Counted from the first letter of the stretch, positions 1-12,300 are shown. The stretch is DNA of 64,000 nt from Sitta carolinensis (GCA_032173965.1 JAVUNC010000006.1:41511870-41575869), one strand, 5' to 3'. Notes: generated by a model from the sequence alone, not told the origin. Made by a program: numbers and translations.

Positions 1-660
1 ACCTTGATTAACCAAAAATACGATTTCACCTAGAATTAAACCAACAAGTTCTTGTTTGTTATGAAAACCTATTTTCCATTAAACCAAGTCTACTGGCATC
101 CTAATGGACTGCATTTACCAGAAACCTTGTTTTAAGAACTCCAGCTTTATTATTTACTTTTTGCTTTTTTTTTTTCCTTCTTCCCCCACCCCCCCACCAT
201 GGTATTCAAATACTAGAATTTTGTATTATGTTTTATTCACAAAACAAAAAACATTGACATGGGTTTTGCCAAAGTAAAACCTGGAAAACAAAATGCACAT
301 ATATGCCTGCAGTTTCATGCCACAAAATATACCTGGGAAGAGACTCAGACTGTGTGTTGTATCTGAATGTCAGACAACAGCACACGGAAATAACAGTAAG
401 GAGAAAGAAAATGAGGCAACCTGGGGACTACATTCAGAGGAACAGTTGCAGTGGATCAGTGAAACTCATTCAAGAACAACTATTGAAGTCAACACAGGCA
501 CCTGATATATGACATGTGCATTTAGGCCAGCCTGCTGGAAAACCGTGCGTTGGATCACTTTTTGTGACTGTTAAATATCCCTTTGTATCGGGAGCTATGG
601 GTTTGATTGCACAATCTCACCTAACAAAGAAACCTCCATCCTTTCAAAGAAGAGATAACT
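1..660. other. AT-rich DNA upstream of CLEC14A
   Basis: No gene is recognisable here. The two short overlapping ORFs at about 293-512 have no recognisable protein features. The only structure I see is the pyrimidine tract at about 158-198, listed separately. The sequence becomes GC-rich only after about 660, where the CLEC14A island starts. Confidence 0.6.
158..198 (+). repeat. Polypyrimidine tract (T run then C run)
   Basis: A run of thymines passes through TTCCTTCTT into two runs of cytosines separated by a single A. The minus strand therefore carries G runs of five and seven, which could form a G-quadruplex or slip. It is simple sequence with no visible gene association. Confidence 0.7.
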
Positions 661-679
661 GAAGCTGGACCGCTTTTCT

Positions 680-1105
680 CCGGAAAGCGCTGTGCAACAA
701 GCTAGCAAGATGGGTCCAAGCATCTCGGGGTCACGGGCCTGACACGGGCCCTGCTACCCCGGACCGACAGCTGGCGGCTCTGGGCACCTCGCGGCCCCTC
801 CGACAGCGGACACGGCGCCCTCCTACCCCGCGGCTGGACACCCGCCCGCCGGGCTTGGCGAGCGAGCGCTTCCTGGCGGCGCCGGGAGCTGCTTGTCCTG
901 GGCCCTCCAACAAACGGAGGATGCCGAGGTCAGCCACGGCTCCCGACACGTTTCCTCCGGCAAGTCCGGGGGAGGGCCGTGGGAGCGGGGCGGGCGCTGG
1001 AGAAGGACGGCGCGGGCGGCAGAGGCCAGCCCAAGCCGGGGCCGGTCGCCGCCACAGCCGCAGGGGCAGCCCGCGCCCCTCGGCCCGCCGCGTCCCGCCG
1101 CCGGC
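680..1105 (+). promoter_or_regulatory. CLEC14A: CLEC14A 5' CpG island and probable promoter/5' UTR
   Basis: Composition changes sharply near 660-700 from AT-rich to very GC- and CpG-rich, and stays so through the coding region to about 2500. No TATA box is visible upstream of the start codon, so a CpG-island, TATA-less promoter is likely. An ETS-core match (CCGGAA, 680-685) lies at the island edge. ETS factors drive many endothelial genes, so it fits the known endothelial expression of CLEC14A, but one six-base match is weak evidence. The transcription start site cannot be placed from sequence alone. Confidence 0.5.
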
Positions 1106-1109
1106 ATGA
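921..1109 (+). other. Upstream ORF ending in ATGA overlap with the CLEC14A start
   Basis: An ATG at 921, with A at -3, opens a 62-codon reading frame rich in Arg, Pro, Gly and Ala. Its TGA stop (1107-1109) overlaps the CLEC14A ATG (1106-1108) as ATGA. If transcription starts upstream of 921 this would be a uORF controlling access to the main start, either by reinitiation or leaky scanning. The peptide has no recognisable domain and its composition is what GC-rich DNA gives in any frame, so a functional peptide is not claimed. Confidence 0.45.
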
Positions 1110-2323
1110 GGCGGGCCGGGCCCTGGTGCCTGCTCCTGGCTGCGGCCTGCGCCCTGGGCCCGACCTCGCCGCCCCCGCGGGCCGCCGTGCGCTGCCCGCC
1201 CGCCGGCGCCTGCTTCAGCGCCCACCTCGCCAACGTCTCGTACGCCGAGGCCCGCGGCGCCTGCGACCAGCGGCGGGGCAGCCTCGCCTGGGTCAGCGGC
1301 GAGCCGGAGCTGCACCTGCTGCTGGGGCTGCTTGCAGAGGCGGCGGTGCCCGCGCCCGCGCTGTTCTGGGTCGGGCTGAAGAGGAAAGCCTCCGCCTGCA
1401 CCCACGAGGAGCAGCCGCTCCGCGGCTTCTCCTGGGAGGGCGTCGGGGCTGGGACGGTCCTGCAGGAGGTGCCGGCGGCGCTTGGCCGGTGGCTGCAGGA
1501 GCCCCTGCAGTCCTGCCTCACCGCCCGCTGCGCTGGGCTGCACCTGGCGGCAGACCCCGGGGACGGCCCCAGCTGGGGCTGGAAGGAGCGGGTGTGCGAG
1601 CTGAAAAGCCCAGGCTACCTCTGCAAGTACCTGTACGAGGGTGCCTGCCCCGACCTCAGTCCCGCGGGCGCCCTCGACCTCGACTACCGGCTCCCCTTCG
1701 AGGAGCGCAGCGGCGGCCCCGGCTTCAGCCCGCCGGGCACCGTGCTGACGGTGGCGTGCCCCGGCGGGGAGGTGCGGCTCACCTGCCAGCCCGAGCAGGG
1801 CGGCTTCGCCTGGAAGGCGGCAGAGAAGCCCCTCTGCCCCTGCCCCTCCGGCCGCAGGAGCCCCGACAGCGGGCGGTGCGCCGAGGCCGCGGGGTGCCGC
1901 GATGCCGCCGGCGGCTTCGCCTGTGCCTGCACCCCGGACGGGACTCCCTGCCTGGGCACGGGGCCGGCCTCCACCGCTGCAGGCGGCCCCGCGGGGCCGT
2001 CAGGTGCCTGGGCGGAGGAGCGGCGTCCTTCTATCCCGGCACCCGGCGGTTCCAGGGAGCCGCCCGCCACCACCACGGCCGCCGCCGGCGGAGAGAAGAC
2101 GGCTGCTCCGCCGCTCTCGTCCTCCTCCTCTTCCAACTACGTTTTCATCCTGGTGACGGTCGCGGTGGTGGTGCTGGTCATCCTGGTCATGACCGTCCTG
2201 GGAGTGTTCAAAATCTGCTTTAACAAGAAATCCGAGGCCCGCGGGGACAAGGAGCCGTCGGAGGCCGGCAGCAAGGCGGAGGCAGGCTCCGCGGAGCCCA
2301 GCGGAGCAGCGGGCGGTGAATAG
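1106..2323 (+). CDS. CLEC14A: C-type lectin domain family 14 member A (CLEC14A)
   Basis: Single-pass type I membrane glycoprotein of endothelium. In mammals it acts in angiogenesis and cell adhesion and binds the matrix protein MMRN2. The 405-residue product shows a signal peptide (about 1-27); a C-type-lectin-like domain (about 30-178) with FWVGL, PLRGFSW, GWKERVC and GYLCKY; a Cys-containing linker with FSPPGT (207-212); a short EGF-like module (about 244-284); a Ser/Thr/Pro-rich stalk (about 285-343); one membrane helix (about 345-367, with VVVLVILVMTVLG); and a short cytoplasmic tail. One N-glycosylation sequon lies at Asn43. The usual Ca-binding EPN and WND motifs are absent, as expected for this group. 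The start was chosen because it is the first in-frame ATG, sits in a near-consensus Kozak context (GCCGCCGGCATGA) and begins a signal peptide. The human protein is 490 residues; here the stalk, last EGF loop and tail are shorter. Like the human gene it has no intron in the coding region. Confidence 0.95.
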   Translation: MRRAGPWCLLLAAACALGPTSPPPRAAVRCPPAGACFSAHLANVSYAEARGACDQRRGSLAWVSGEPELHLLLGLLAEAAVPAPALFWVGLKRKASACTHEEQPLRGFSWEGVGAGTVLQEVPAALGRWLQEPLQSCLTARCAGLHLAADPGDGPSWGWKERVCELKSPGYLCKYLYEGACPDLSPAGALDLDYRLPFEERSGGPGFSPPGTVLTVACPGGEVRLTCQPEQGGFAWKAAEKPLCPCPSGRRSPDSGRCAEAAGCRDAAGGFACACTPDGTPCLGTGPASTAAGGPAGPSGAWAEERRPSIPAPGGSREPPATTTAAAGGEKTAAPPLSSSSSSNYVFILVTVAVVVLVILVMTVLGVFKICFNKKSEARGDKEPSEAGSKAEAGSAEPSGAAGGE

Positions 2324-3050
2324 CCCCGGACGGCCGAGGCCGCGTCCCTCGGGGCTGCCCTGAGCGGCAGCTCCTACGCGGGCCAGCGCTCGGCTGCTCG
2401 CGTCCCTTCTGCCCCAGCCCTGCTGCCGCGGGGAGTCGAGCGAGAGGGGCCGCGGGAACTTGGCTGGGCAGGGCTTGCACGTTATCAGACGCAAGAGAGC
2501 GTAGCGACGTTCTTTTGAGGGGATCGAAGTCTTTGGGCAGTCAGGAGTTTTTGTCGGTGCTGATTTATTTCGGTGCTGATTTCACTAAAATATAAATAGA
2601 TCAGCCTGGCCGACAGAGCGATTGCAGCTGCAAAAATTGCATTTTTATCCTCTCAGAAACTGTTCGTCGGGTGCCTTACTTGGAGTAAGCATAAAATGGA
2701 CCACTTTGAGCACTTGCATCTTTGTAATTTAGAAGTCACCCCTTGCCTGAGTGGTACTTGGAGGCTCTCGTTTTCAATCCAATTGCTGGGGCTTTCGGAG
2801 AGGTGAACTGCCATAATTTTGGATGAAACTGCAACCCATATGCTTTCATACTGACATTCTTAAAAAAATGAAAGAGCATTTCTGTACTTAGAAAGTCATT
2901 AAACTGCTGAGAAAGTGTGAGGTTAATGGGGAGTCAGTTTTATACTTCAGCTGATGAAAAGAATAAAGGATGATGTAAATCACTGCCCTGTTTGTTACTT
3001 CATATTCATCTTTATTGTAGCAGAGAATAAATTTTTCAAATTACAGTTTT
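2324..3050 (+). terminator. CLEC14A: CLEC14A 3' UTR with two poly(A) signals
   Basis: After the TAG stop the sequence stays GC-rich to about 2480 and then becomes AT-rich. Canonical AATAAA hexamers lie at 2962-2967 and 3026-3031, and either would give a 3' UTR of roughly 650-730 bases. No other gene lies between the stop and these signals. Which signal is used cannot be told from sequence. Confidence 0.55.
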
Positions 3051-6000
3051 TCTCCTAAGTTGCGGTGTTACAAAACTTCCTTTTTGTATGCAATATGTGG
3101 CTCCCTTAGAACCAGACAAGGTGCTGACACACCACACTGTGAGAGGAGTTAACGTGAGTCCAAATACATCATGCAAATCTCATTCTCTTTAGTCAGATAT
3201 ATTGTTTTCTATGGACCCCCTTGAGAGTAAGGAAAGATTCACCGTTTGTGCCCTTTTCTAAATGAGAAAAACACTTCCTCTGTGATTTCCCTTGGGGATT
3301 CCTGTAGAGGAGCTTTCATCCTGGCTGCAGAACTTGCTTTCTGTGCAGTTCAGAGTGCTGATGCTCACTTATTATTATTATGGTGTTGGTTTTCAATTAA
3401 AGTAGTAATATTAAATATTGATTCAAGGTTTTCTGAGTGGAGTTATACACAGCTAACTGGTCTCATCCAAACCCTTTGCAGTGCAGGGAGAGTAGGGAAA
3501 TATTTTCTTCCCTTAAGAGAACTTTAAGCTCTGAAATGTCTCTTTAAATACGTTTGCTTGTTTGTTTTCCTCTCTTGAGAGCTGACATTCTGACTACTGC
3601 TTTAATTTTAATACTTTCCTGTTGAGATTGAAAAACTCTGTTTCAAAAAATAATGTGTGTTTTTATTGCCTATTTCTCTTGCAAGCAAAGACTTGATGAT
3701 AAATATGGTGTAAACAACTGCTAAGGATAAATAATTACATTTAAGTTTTTTCTTTTTTCCTCTCTCCTTTTAGTGGTGATTCGCAGTTGCTAACTGGGAA
3801 ACAGTCTTTTGCTTTTGGTAAAGAGGTCACTGACATTTGTGAGCCATCAGGCTTACTGTAGCCATAACGTCCCTTGTGTCATGACAGGAATTAAATCCAG
3901 CTAGGTGAGAATGCTACTCATTACAAGGTGACTCAGCATCTGCATACTTTTCTAATCTGTTTATCTGACATTTGTATTTCAGAAGGCAGGCATTTTTCAG
4001 CTTGGGCAGGAGGCTTGATTCTAAATTCAGATGTGCACAGATTTGGAAATGACTTAGCCATTAACGCCTCAATTCTTAATAACACTCCTATTGCTATCAC
4101 TAAGTAATTTCTTTTATGGGGCGGAGAACGTGTAGATCTCTTCTTCTATCAGGAGCTGTATAAGCAAAAAGCAACTAAGATGAATGAGATTTTAATGAAA
4201 TACATTATTATTTTCTATGTTTTAGTCTTTCTCACATATCATATCACTGAACTCTTGATGGGACTGTCCAGGTGTGTTTTTCTAAGCTGTAGAAACCTAA
4301 TTCTCTGTTTCTGGAGTCTTACCAAGCACACATGAAGTGCTGAGTTAAGCACTTGACTACTTATTTTGGCATCTCCTAGTATGTGATTCAGACTATTTAG
4401 TTAAAATATACAAGTTCATGACCTTGCAAGCCATTCACCTGTCTCATAATTCCCATTTCGCTCTTCCTGTGAAATCATGTTTTGATTTCAGAGTCCTTTT
4501 ACTCACAAAATTCAGGATCATTAGACATTTGTCTAGAGGACTACTAGAGGGTTCTACTATGCTCCCTGCAGCTTATAATTTGACTTGTCTGAAACCAGAC
4601 TATTTTGCATCTAAGGATGTGGCTCATCTTACCATGTGTAGACATCTCCAACAGTTCATCTAGACTTTTTTACTCACCTAGACTCCCTTACTGCCTACAG
4701 AGAGAAATATGTGTTGCAATTAATCTCATTTTGGACTAGATGCTGAAAACAGGACCGATAAATTGCATCCTGAAATGCTCTTTCTCTGCATTGACTGTAA
4801 AGAAGACTCCTTATATTTAAATGTCTGTAAAATACACATTTAAAATTAAATCAGAAAAATCAGCTCACTTAAGTCTCCAGCTGTGCAAGTTGCTTTTCTA
4901 AAAGCAAGCTCGTGGTGCCTTCTGTGTCTTCAAGGCATGGCTAAATGGTCAATTTTATTATTGCTTTTATTGCTTTTACATATTAGAGATTCTCATTTAG
5001 TATATCTGGGGTTCTTGACCTTATTTTTGCAGTCAGTAGAATACAAAACAAATAACATTTGTATTAGTTTGGAACCTGAACAGGTTGAAATGCATGAATT
5101 TCTCTATTGGTTCAGACCAAAAGGAAGATGGTATGGGAGAAAGGATTGATCATTTTTGCTTTCCAGTCTTGATCAAATTTGGTCTTTAGTGAATAAAAAC
5201 CCAACACATACCTGTCATGCAACCATTGGTTCATATCACAGCCATGATTCACTGGTCGGCAGAGCAATTCAGAGCAGGGTTTGCTGTTTACATCCATGGA
5301 AGGAGAATAAGTAAGATCCTAATGGATACAGATAATCATAACAAGTACTGAGATGATAGAAGTGTCTGGTTATACGAGTGGATGCAATTAAAAAAAAATA
5401 AATTATGTAACACCATATAAAACCACACACAATTGAACGCAAGTATTTTTCCGAAACATGGCAAGGATAGAGACAAATCTTGACTCTTCTCTCATGTTGC
5501 GTACATATCTGTTGACTAAACATTAGAGAAGCATATTATATTCCAACTGTTTTTCTAGCACAGGAAAAGATATTATTTCATCCCATATTAAAGCCATATA
5601 AATCACATATAAACTTTCTATCTGTGAGTTTTAAAATGCTTACATTTGTAATGAAATGGTAATAGCAAGAAAGTGTTAGTCTACTTTTGAAAATGGTGAT
5701 TTCTGCAAAGAATAGAAATGTTCAGATCTTGTCTATCACAGTTATCCAAAAAGTGTCCCATGTTGCCAATTTTAGATTTCCTTAATTCCTTTAGATTACC
5801 TACAAAGATAGTTTGACTGGCAGGCATATAATTTGTCAGCTGGACATTTTATTTATGAACAAATGATGAATTTTTAATGTTTTTTTTGTCAAATAATGAG
5901 AAATAAAATCTTAAGTTCCACATTTTTTTTAAAAGTAACTGCTAATGCTAAATTGCTAAAATGCTGCTAAGGGATTAATTAGATGTTCTATGTGATTGAA

Positions 6001-6510
6001 ATGAAATCTACAAGTGGACATGGGAAAAATTCAAGTACTTCTGACAACATTTCTCCTTGTTTAAGCGTATTGTATAGCTTAAAGAATATTAAAAATGTAA
6101 TGGATTCTTTGCTTCCCTAGAAATTTCCTATCACATAATTTTTTTCATGTTTTAAATCATAGTTATATTTCCTCATTTTTTACATGGCGGTCAGTCACAG
6201 GTAGATGCAATGTAGTCCCTTCTAGAAATATTTTTTATTTCTTCAGTATGTGAACACTAACCAAGGCTGTAGTGTGGCGAATCATATATTCACTAAAGAT
6301 ATATAATTGACCAAAAGTCAAACACAGTAGAGCAGCAGCAGCAGTAACCACATTCCCAGGGCTACAAAACATTAAACTTAATGTTTTTCTTCTTTGCCCA
6401 ATATACAGCCTTGTCTTTCTCTTCTGGTCTTGTAGTCTGGGACTGGAAGACTTGAAATGGAAGTGTAAAGGTCATCTGTCAGCAAGCTTTTTCCCTTTTC
6501 TGGCTGGCTA
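3051..6510. other. Intergenic AT-rich DNA, no gene seen
   Basis: This stretch between CLEC14A and the CR1 element shows only short ORFs of random character. A short AGC run lies at about 6331-6344. I see no recognisable mobile element, RNA gene or conserved coding exon. Confidence 0.5.
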
Positions 6511-7110
6511 GAATCACAGAATCATAGAATGGTTTGGGATGGAAACAGACCTTAAAGATCATCTTGTTTCACCCCCCTGCAGTGTGCAGGGACACCTTCC
6601 ACTAGACCAGGTTGCTCAGAGCCATATCCAGCCTGGCCTTGAACACTTCAAGGGATGGGGCATTCACAACTTTGCTGAGCAAACTGGTCCAGTGCCTCGC
6701 CCCTCCCACAGCAAAGAAATTCTTCCTCATACCTAATCCATGCCTACCGTCTTTGTTTGAAGCCACTCCCCTTTGGCCTGTCACCACAAGCCTTCTTGTC
6801 CTTCTTCAACTTTCTTCTAGGTACTGGAAGCTCGTTTGTAGGTACTGGAAGCCTTCTCTTTTCCAGGCTGAACAACCCCAACTCTTCCAGTCTGTCTTCA
6901 CAGGAAAGGTGTTCTAATCCTCTGATCATCTTGGTGGCCTCCTCTGGACTCCAGCAGTCCACGTCCCTCTTATGTTGGGAGCCCCAGAAGAGAACACAGT
7001 ACTTCCAGGTGGAGTGGAAGCAGCAGTGGAGCTGGGGAATGCAGAGATGTGGTGGTGGTCCTGCATTTATGTCCTTCCTCTCCTTCCACTTGCCAGTCCT
7101 TTTGCATTCT
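6511..7110 (-). mobile_element. 5'-truncated CR1 LINE (3' end), minus orientation
   Basis: The plus strand begins with AATCACAGAATCATAGAATG followed by GGTTTGGGATGGAA, the reverse complement of the typical avian CR1 3' terminus. Diagnostic CR1 segments follow in order: CACTAGACCAGGTTGCTCAG, a TGGCCTTGAACACTTC block, a TTCTTCCTCATACCTAATC block, a CAGGCTGAACAACCCCAACT block, CTCTGATCATCTTGGTGG and a CAGTACTTCCAGGTGG block. The element is therefore inserted on the minus strand with its 3' end at 6511 and fades out near 7030-7110, lacking most of the reverse transcriptase. A small internal duplication (GTAGGTACTGGAAGC-like, about 6820-6855) and many substitutions show it is an old dead copy. The ORFs within it are only remnants. 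Confidence 0.93.
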
Positions 7111-10100
7111 GAGTCAGAAAAATGTGAAAACAACTACTATTATGTATTTTATGGGTAATATAAGAGAAAGGTCCACAGAGAGGATGAGCTGAGGAGGGAA
7201 ATATGAGAAAGACAAGCAAGCATCCATCTTTACCAGGATGTATCTGTCCTAACCATCCTCTTGCTGCATATGTTTTCAGGTGTTACTCAAAATGTGGTGG
7301 TTTGCAAACAAATAAAAAATTTCAGTAATTAAGCGAGGAGCAGCACATGGGTTATAACCTGTCAGAAAAGCATGGTTTTGTTTTTGGTATATAACCAGCA
7401 GGCCTTGTGTTTTTGACTGATAAGAATGATTTACACTGTTCTCTAGAACATAACATAAGATCGTAAGGACAGATAGTTTGAGTGAGATTATAAGTGATCT
7501 AAGTCTGTAATGTCTGTGCAGAGGAATGTGTTACATTACTTTTTATTCTTATGAGTATATCCTTCTCTAAGGAAAGGATTTTTCCCAGTCGTTGTACTGA
7601 AGATTCTTTTCAAGTAAGAATTTCTGTAAATTTTACTTTATGACTGTGAAAGAGCAGTGAAAATTCTTCTGTATTCGATTTCCATTTTGTCAATATGAGG
7701 TTCTTCTTGGTTTGTGTTGAGCGAAGCATTGTAAGGTCTTTTTCTCTATTTTAATGATAAAGGGAAAAAAACCTGGGAAATTCAAAGCATCTGAAAAATC
7801 CAAAATAAATTAACATTCATAAAAATCTATTTTCTGTTTCTGCCTTGTTTTCCTGAGCTTCTAGTAATTACATAAAGTATTATCTAGTAATTACCAAAAT
7901 TGTCATTTAGTTCTAAGAAAAAATACCTAAATACTTTTTAACCTTCAAAAATAACAGCCAGATTCGAAAACAGTAGCTGACATAAAAAGCACAACTTCAT
8001 ATTTTTGCTGAGTTGGGAGTTTATGTATCCGCTGTACTCTAAACAGCAAAAGTTAATTATGTGTGAAAGAGCCAAGTCCTGCTTTACAATGCCTGTCCTG
8101 GACTCTACTTATTTTCCTCTGTTCTTAACAAAATAGCCTCTCCTGGCTTTCACATACTTGATTTTTCTCCATTTCAGATTCCTTCTCTCTGTCTGCTCAG
8201 TACCAAATATCCACCAGTTTTGCCTTCCTTTATATCCATTCTCCCCCAAATATCCAGTTTGCCACGTTTCGAGTGCTCCAGCAATCCCTGGGCCTTTCCC
8301 TGGTGGGTCAAGCACGGGCGAGCGCGGTGTGAGTGAGCGGAGCTGGTGCCGCGCTCAGCCCGTGTCAGCGCTGGTGCCGCCCGGCATCGCTCAGCTCTCT
8401 GAAGAGCAGTGCAGCCCAGCACCCTTCAGAAGCTTCCCCTGGGCTGGCCCACACGTGCCCTGCCAGCAGCACGTCACCAAGGTCAGTGGAGACAATACAA
8501 TCAAGTTCTGAGTCACAAATGCAACACGATTCAGATCCCAAGTCAGAAATCTGGTAATTGTTATCTGTCCTACAACCTCCCTATGGTGTGAATGTGGGCC
8601 TGTCTAGTTAGGAAGGTCAAGGACCCACAGAGCAGCCCTTAGGCATATTACACAGTGTAAGAACCTGTATAGAAAACACACTGGGGGGAGGAATGGAGAG
8701 TAGAAGGAATTTTCTGTACATTTATATAGTTTTCAAGGTGACTCTACCCATCATAGACATGATAGTCATCTAACGACAAATGTATTCCATCTGGACTGGA
8801 TACAAATACCTATATACCTCAGGCAGGATACAGAAAATTGCTCTTTCTTCTCCATATCTGCTTATTGCTTGCCAAACCCAGATTTTAGGCTTTTTGAGAA
8901 ACAAAGTTGGAAGGGAGAGGGCATAGTTAGCTTTTATTGAAAAGCATCTGTCTTGTCAAAATTTGGCTTGGTTTGTAGCCATCTAATGATATACTTTTCA
9001 GGTTCACCTACTTTTCTTGGCCATTTCTCTCCACAAAATGTAATATCTAAAAGCATTTTTCTTAAAGAGAAATCCAATTAGTAAACTGTCCTTTCTTCCC
9101 GTGGCTTAGCCTGAAGTTATCAGCCAAATAAGGCAGCGTTGAAGAGGATGGAAGTGCTGAATACACAATTCAGTAGAAATATTTTATTCTCCTCTAGAGA
9201 TTCATAATTCACATTCTTGTCTGTAGAGCCCTGGTGTCAAGTAAGGTTCCTAGGGATTGAAATCACAGAGTTTAGAACACTGGATAGATACTTCTTGGCT
9301 AATTTCTTCTAATTTTTTGAAATTATTTTTCTTGTATTTTTTTTAAAATCAGGATTATAAAATTAAATTGTCACTGTTCTAGAAATGTGGCAAAGTCAAA
9401 CCTTATATAACATGAATGTGTGAAATCACTAGGCTATTTTATTTCAGTAAGACTTAGTTTAATATTTAAAATTAGGATGCTGATTTTGAAAACAGGTTAA
9501 AATACAGCAAATAGTCACAGTGTTAATAGAGAATGCCACATACATTAGAAATGCAGATTTTTAGATTTTGAGAAACAACCAGAAAGCCTTTTTTAAAATT
9601 CTGATTCACTGGAAATCTGGCATTTCAGAAATTCTTACGTCACATTCAGAAATCAGATTCTCACGCTCTGTGAAGAAATCAAATTGGTTGTTTAAGTGTC
9701 GAATGCAAAGACACCATACTCTGTGTAATGTACTCTGCTGTAGGGACCATCTGAAGAGGCAGAATATCTGCATGCAGCCATCATCTTTTTCATCCACTGC
9801 CCAGATATAAAGTGCCTCTGTGACCAGTCTTGTTCAAGTCCACTAACTGCAGGTAGCAGCCAACCTCAGGATTCTGAGACGTGTTGTATTTGCTACTGCA
9901 CTGGGAAGCCTGGTGGGAAAGAAAAGTGATTTCCTGTGCACCTTTCTTTGAGTGGGAAAATGCTGTGGCTGATGTGTGCTGCCCACCTGATGTGTGTTCC
10001 CTGTGCAGACTGTTCTCTGGAATAAATGCCACAGGAAAAAGTGCAGTCCATTGACTGGATACTGCTTGGTGCTGTCCCACTGCTGGATATAGGTCTCAGG

Positions 10101-12300
10101 CTAAACAAAGTGCAAAATCTAACTGTGTTTCAGTGGCCACAAGGCCAATTTCCATGACAAAGCAAATGTATTTTTAAAATATAAACCAAAACTCATGGGG
10201 AAAAAGCAAAAAAATTACTACTGTTTACAAGTTACAATTCACCCATTTGCAGCTGTATACAAAGTCAAAATGTTACCAAGAAAGAAATTTACTCTTTTTT
10301 TTCAGTGAATTAAGAATTAGTTAAAATAATCTCCATATGAAATCTGAATACTCTTATTTGCCATTTGGAAAGCATTAAAAAGAGTTCTGTTTATTTTCTG
10401 GAACATGTTATTCCATGAGAACAACTATTTTTCTTCCTGGGTTTTATGTTTTACTATTTTGAATAATAACACAGAATTAACTAACTAACTTTCTTTCTAG
10501 CTAAATCGAATGATTTACTGTGGTCGATCACCCCTCCCAGAGTGAGAAATAGCAGGAACAACTGCTAGTTTGGCATAAACAGATTTTGTTTCCAGCTGAA
10601 ACCACACAGAGTGTTTTAGCCAGGAGCCATAGGGGCAGTGCTGGCTGGGAGTGAATCAGCCCATCCATCTGAAGGCAAGCCTGCCATCTACTGAAGCCCC
10701 AACCCAACCTCTGCGATGTGCCTGGGAGAACTGAAACAAAAGTGCATATGCTGGTAGGTGTGCAAGGTTCCATTGCAACCTTTACAAAGCAAAGAGGAAA
10801 GAAAATGACAGAATAAAACCCAGTTCAACTTTTTATCAAAGCTGAGTATACAGTATGAATCTTTATGCTTTTTCACCCTTGTTTCACCTTGCCTGATATT
10901 AAACAAATTCAACAGTAAAAAGTGGACTGTCTCTCTTTTTAATATGACCATACATAAGAATATGCCTGGGTTAAAAGGACCATATAAGATTATGAGATTT
11001 ATGCCATCTTGAAGATATCGTGAGTGAGAATTCAAGTGAAGCCCTGGAAATAGCATCATGGATATCATGGGGCATTTTACTGTTTTGACAGATGTTTGAT
11101 TTCTGTGAAAAGTTAATTGAGCTTACAAAGCAATTTCATCCTTATTTTCCCATATGCACATGTAAAACATTATAAAATTTAATATTTGCAAGTTTTCTTT
11201 AAATCGTGTCCACTAGGAAGTAAAAGAAAGAAACTGTACGATTGTTAAAGCTTTTCATGAAATACTTTAATAAGGATGTAACAGTTTCCACATTAGCAAT
11301 TTTTAGACCAAAAGGAGCTGACTCACAGTCCGTTGAAGTGAATTTTTTTTCTCTCATTTTGATGGACTTTGAATCAGACAACTTTGAAATACTAAATTTA
11401 TACATTCATTTAACAGTACCTAAGTTTTGGTGAAAGAAACGTACAAAGTAGCATCCTGCTTTTTGCTGCTGAGGAAAGTTAAAGGGTATAATTTAACAAA
11501 AACCTGTAGTAAGTCCACCACCACAAATACTAGATGCCTTAACTGTCAACCTTACACTTAACACTGTACTTAAGCACTGCAGCTACGAGTACAATGCTAT
11601 GGGTATGCTGCTAGTAGAGATTTTTTCCAGTCTCTTGCTTCAAATTTCCAGGAGTCATAATTAATACAACCACAGTATTGTGCTAGAGAAGTGATTTGTC
11701 ACAGCTACTGGGACACTTGCCACTGTGTGACACTGTTAGCATAGGTGGTAGAAAGTAAAAAACATTGCTGCTTATTTCAACACAGTCTGAACCGACTCTT
11801 CTGTGTGGGATAAGAGGGAGTAGGGATAGAAGGTTTCATTTAATCAGCAGTCATTTATCAAAGAAAGCTTCATATGTCTATATGAAATTTGTTTTGTCAT
11901 AAGAGAAGAGAGAAAATTCAGGAGAGAATTTCTGTGGGAGAGACAATGTAAAAGAAAGAGTTAGAAACAATGACAATATTTTTATCTGGAAAGGAGCCTT
12001 CTTGAGCATCACCCATTTTAAACGCAACCTTGCAAGTAGCCACCACAGACGTAAGTACACAGTATAAATTGCTTCAGAAAAACACGTTCACAACACAGTG
12101 ACTAGAATCAAATAAAATATCAAACAAGAAGACATCTGGCACACATTAAAAACAAGAATTCTCATAAATGAAACATTAAGAAGCTCTGGGTCGGTATATA
12201 TTACATTAGCAACATATGAAACCCATTTTGTTGGGTTTTTTTAGTGCAACAGAAGAAACTGGAGCTAGGGTAATAGCTATTACCGAACAGCTACTTTTTC
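7111..12300. other. Intergenic DNA between the CR1 and the SSTR1 3' UTR
   Basis: No gene is supported. The stretch is mostly AT-rich. A patch at about 8290-8470 is notably GC- and CpG-rich against its surroundings and is listed separately. Short ORFs at 9568-10108 and 10528-11068 show no recognisable domain. Confidence 0.5.
8290..8475. other. Small orphan GC/CpG-rich patch
   Basis: About 180 bases with several CpGs (for example CGGGCGAGCGCGG and GTGCCGCCCGGCATCG) stand out in AT-rich DNA. No gene start, splice pattern or identified repeat is visible here. It could be a decayed LTR fragment, a regulatory element or a GC-biased remnant; I cannot decide. Confidence 0.4.

Noticed and set aside
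731..1543. Long minus-strand ORF (270 codons) opposite the CLEC14A start
   Set aside because: It is antisense to CLEC14A, Arg/Pro/Gly/Ala-rich, and has no domain. GC-rich coding DNA gives such shadows on the other strand.
979..2223. 414-codon plus-strand ORF in another frame of CLEC14A
   Set aside because: Composition is almost only Ala, Arg, Gly and Pro, and it overlaps the clear CLEC14A frame. It is a GC artefact.
6539..7158. ORFs of 61-133 codons on both strands near 6.5-7.2 kb
   Set aside because: They lie inside a truncated CR1 and carry no intact reverse transcriptase motif.
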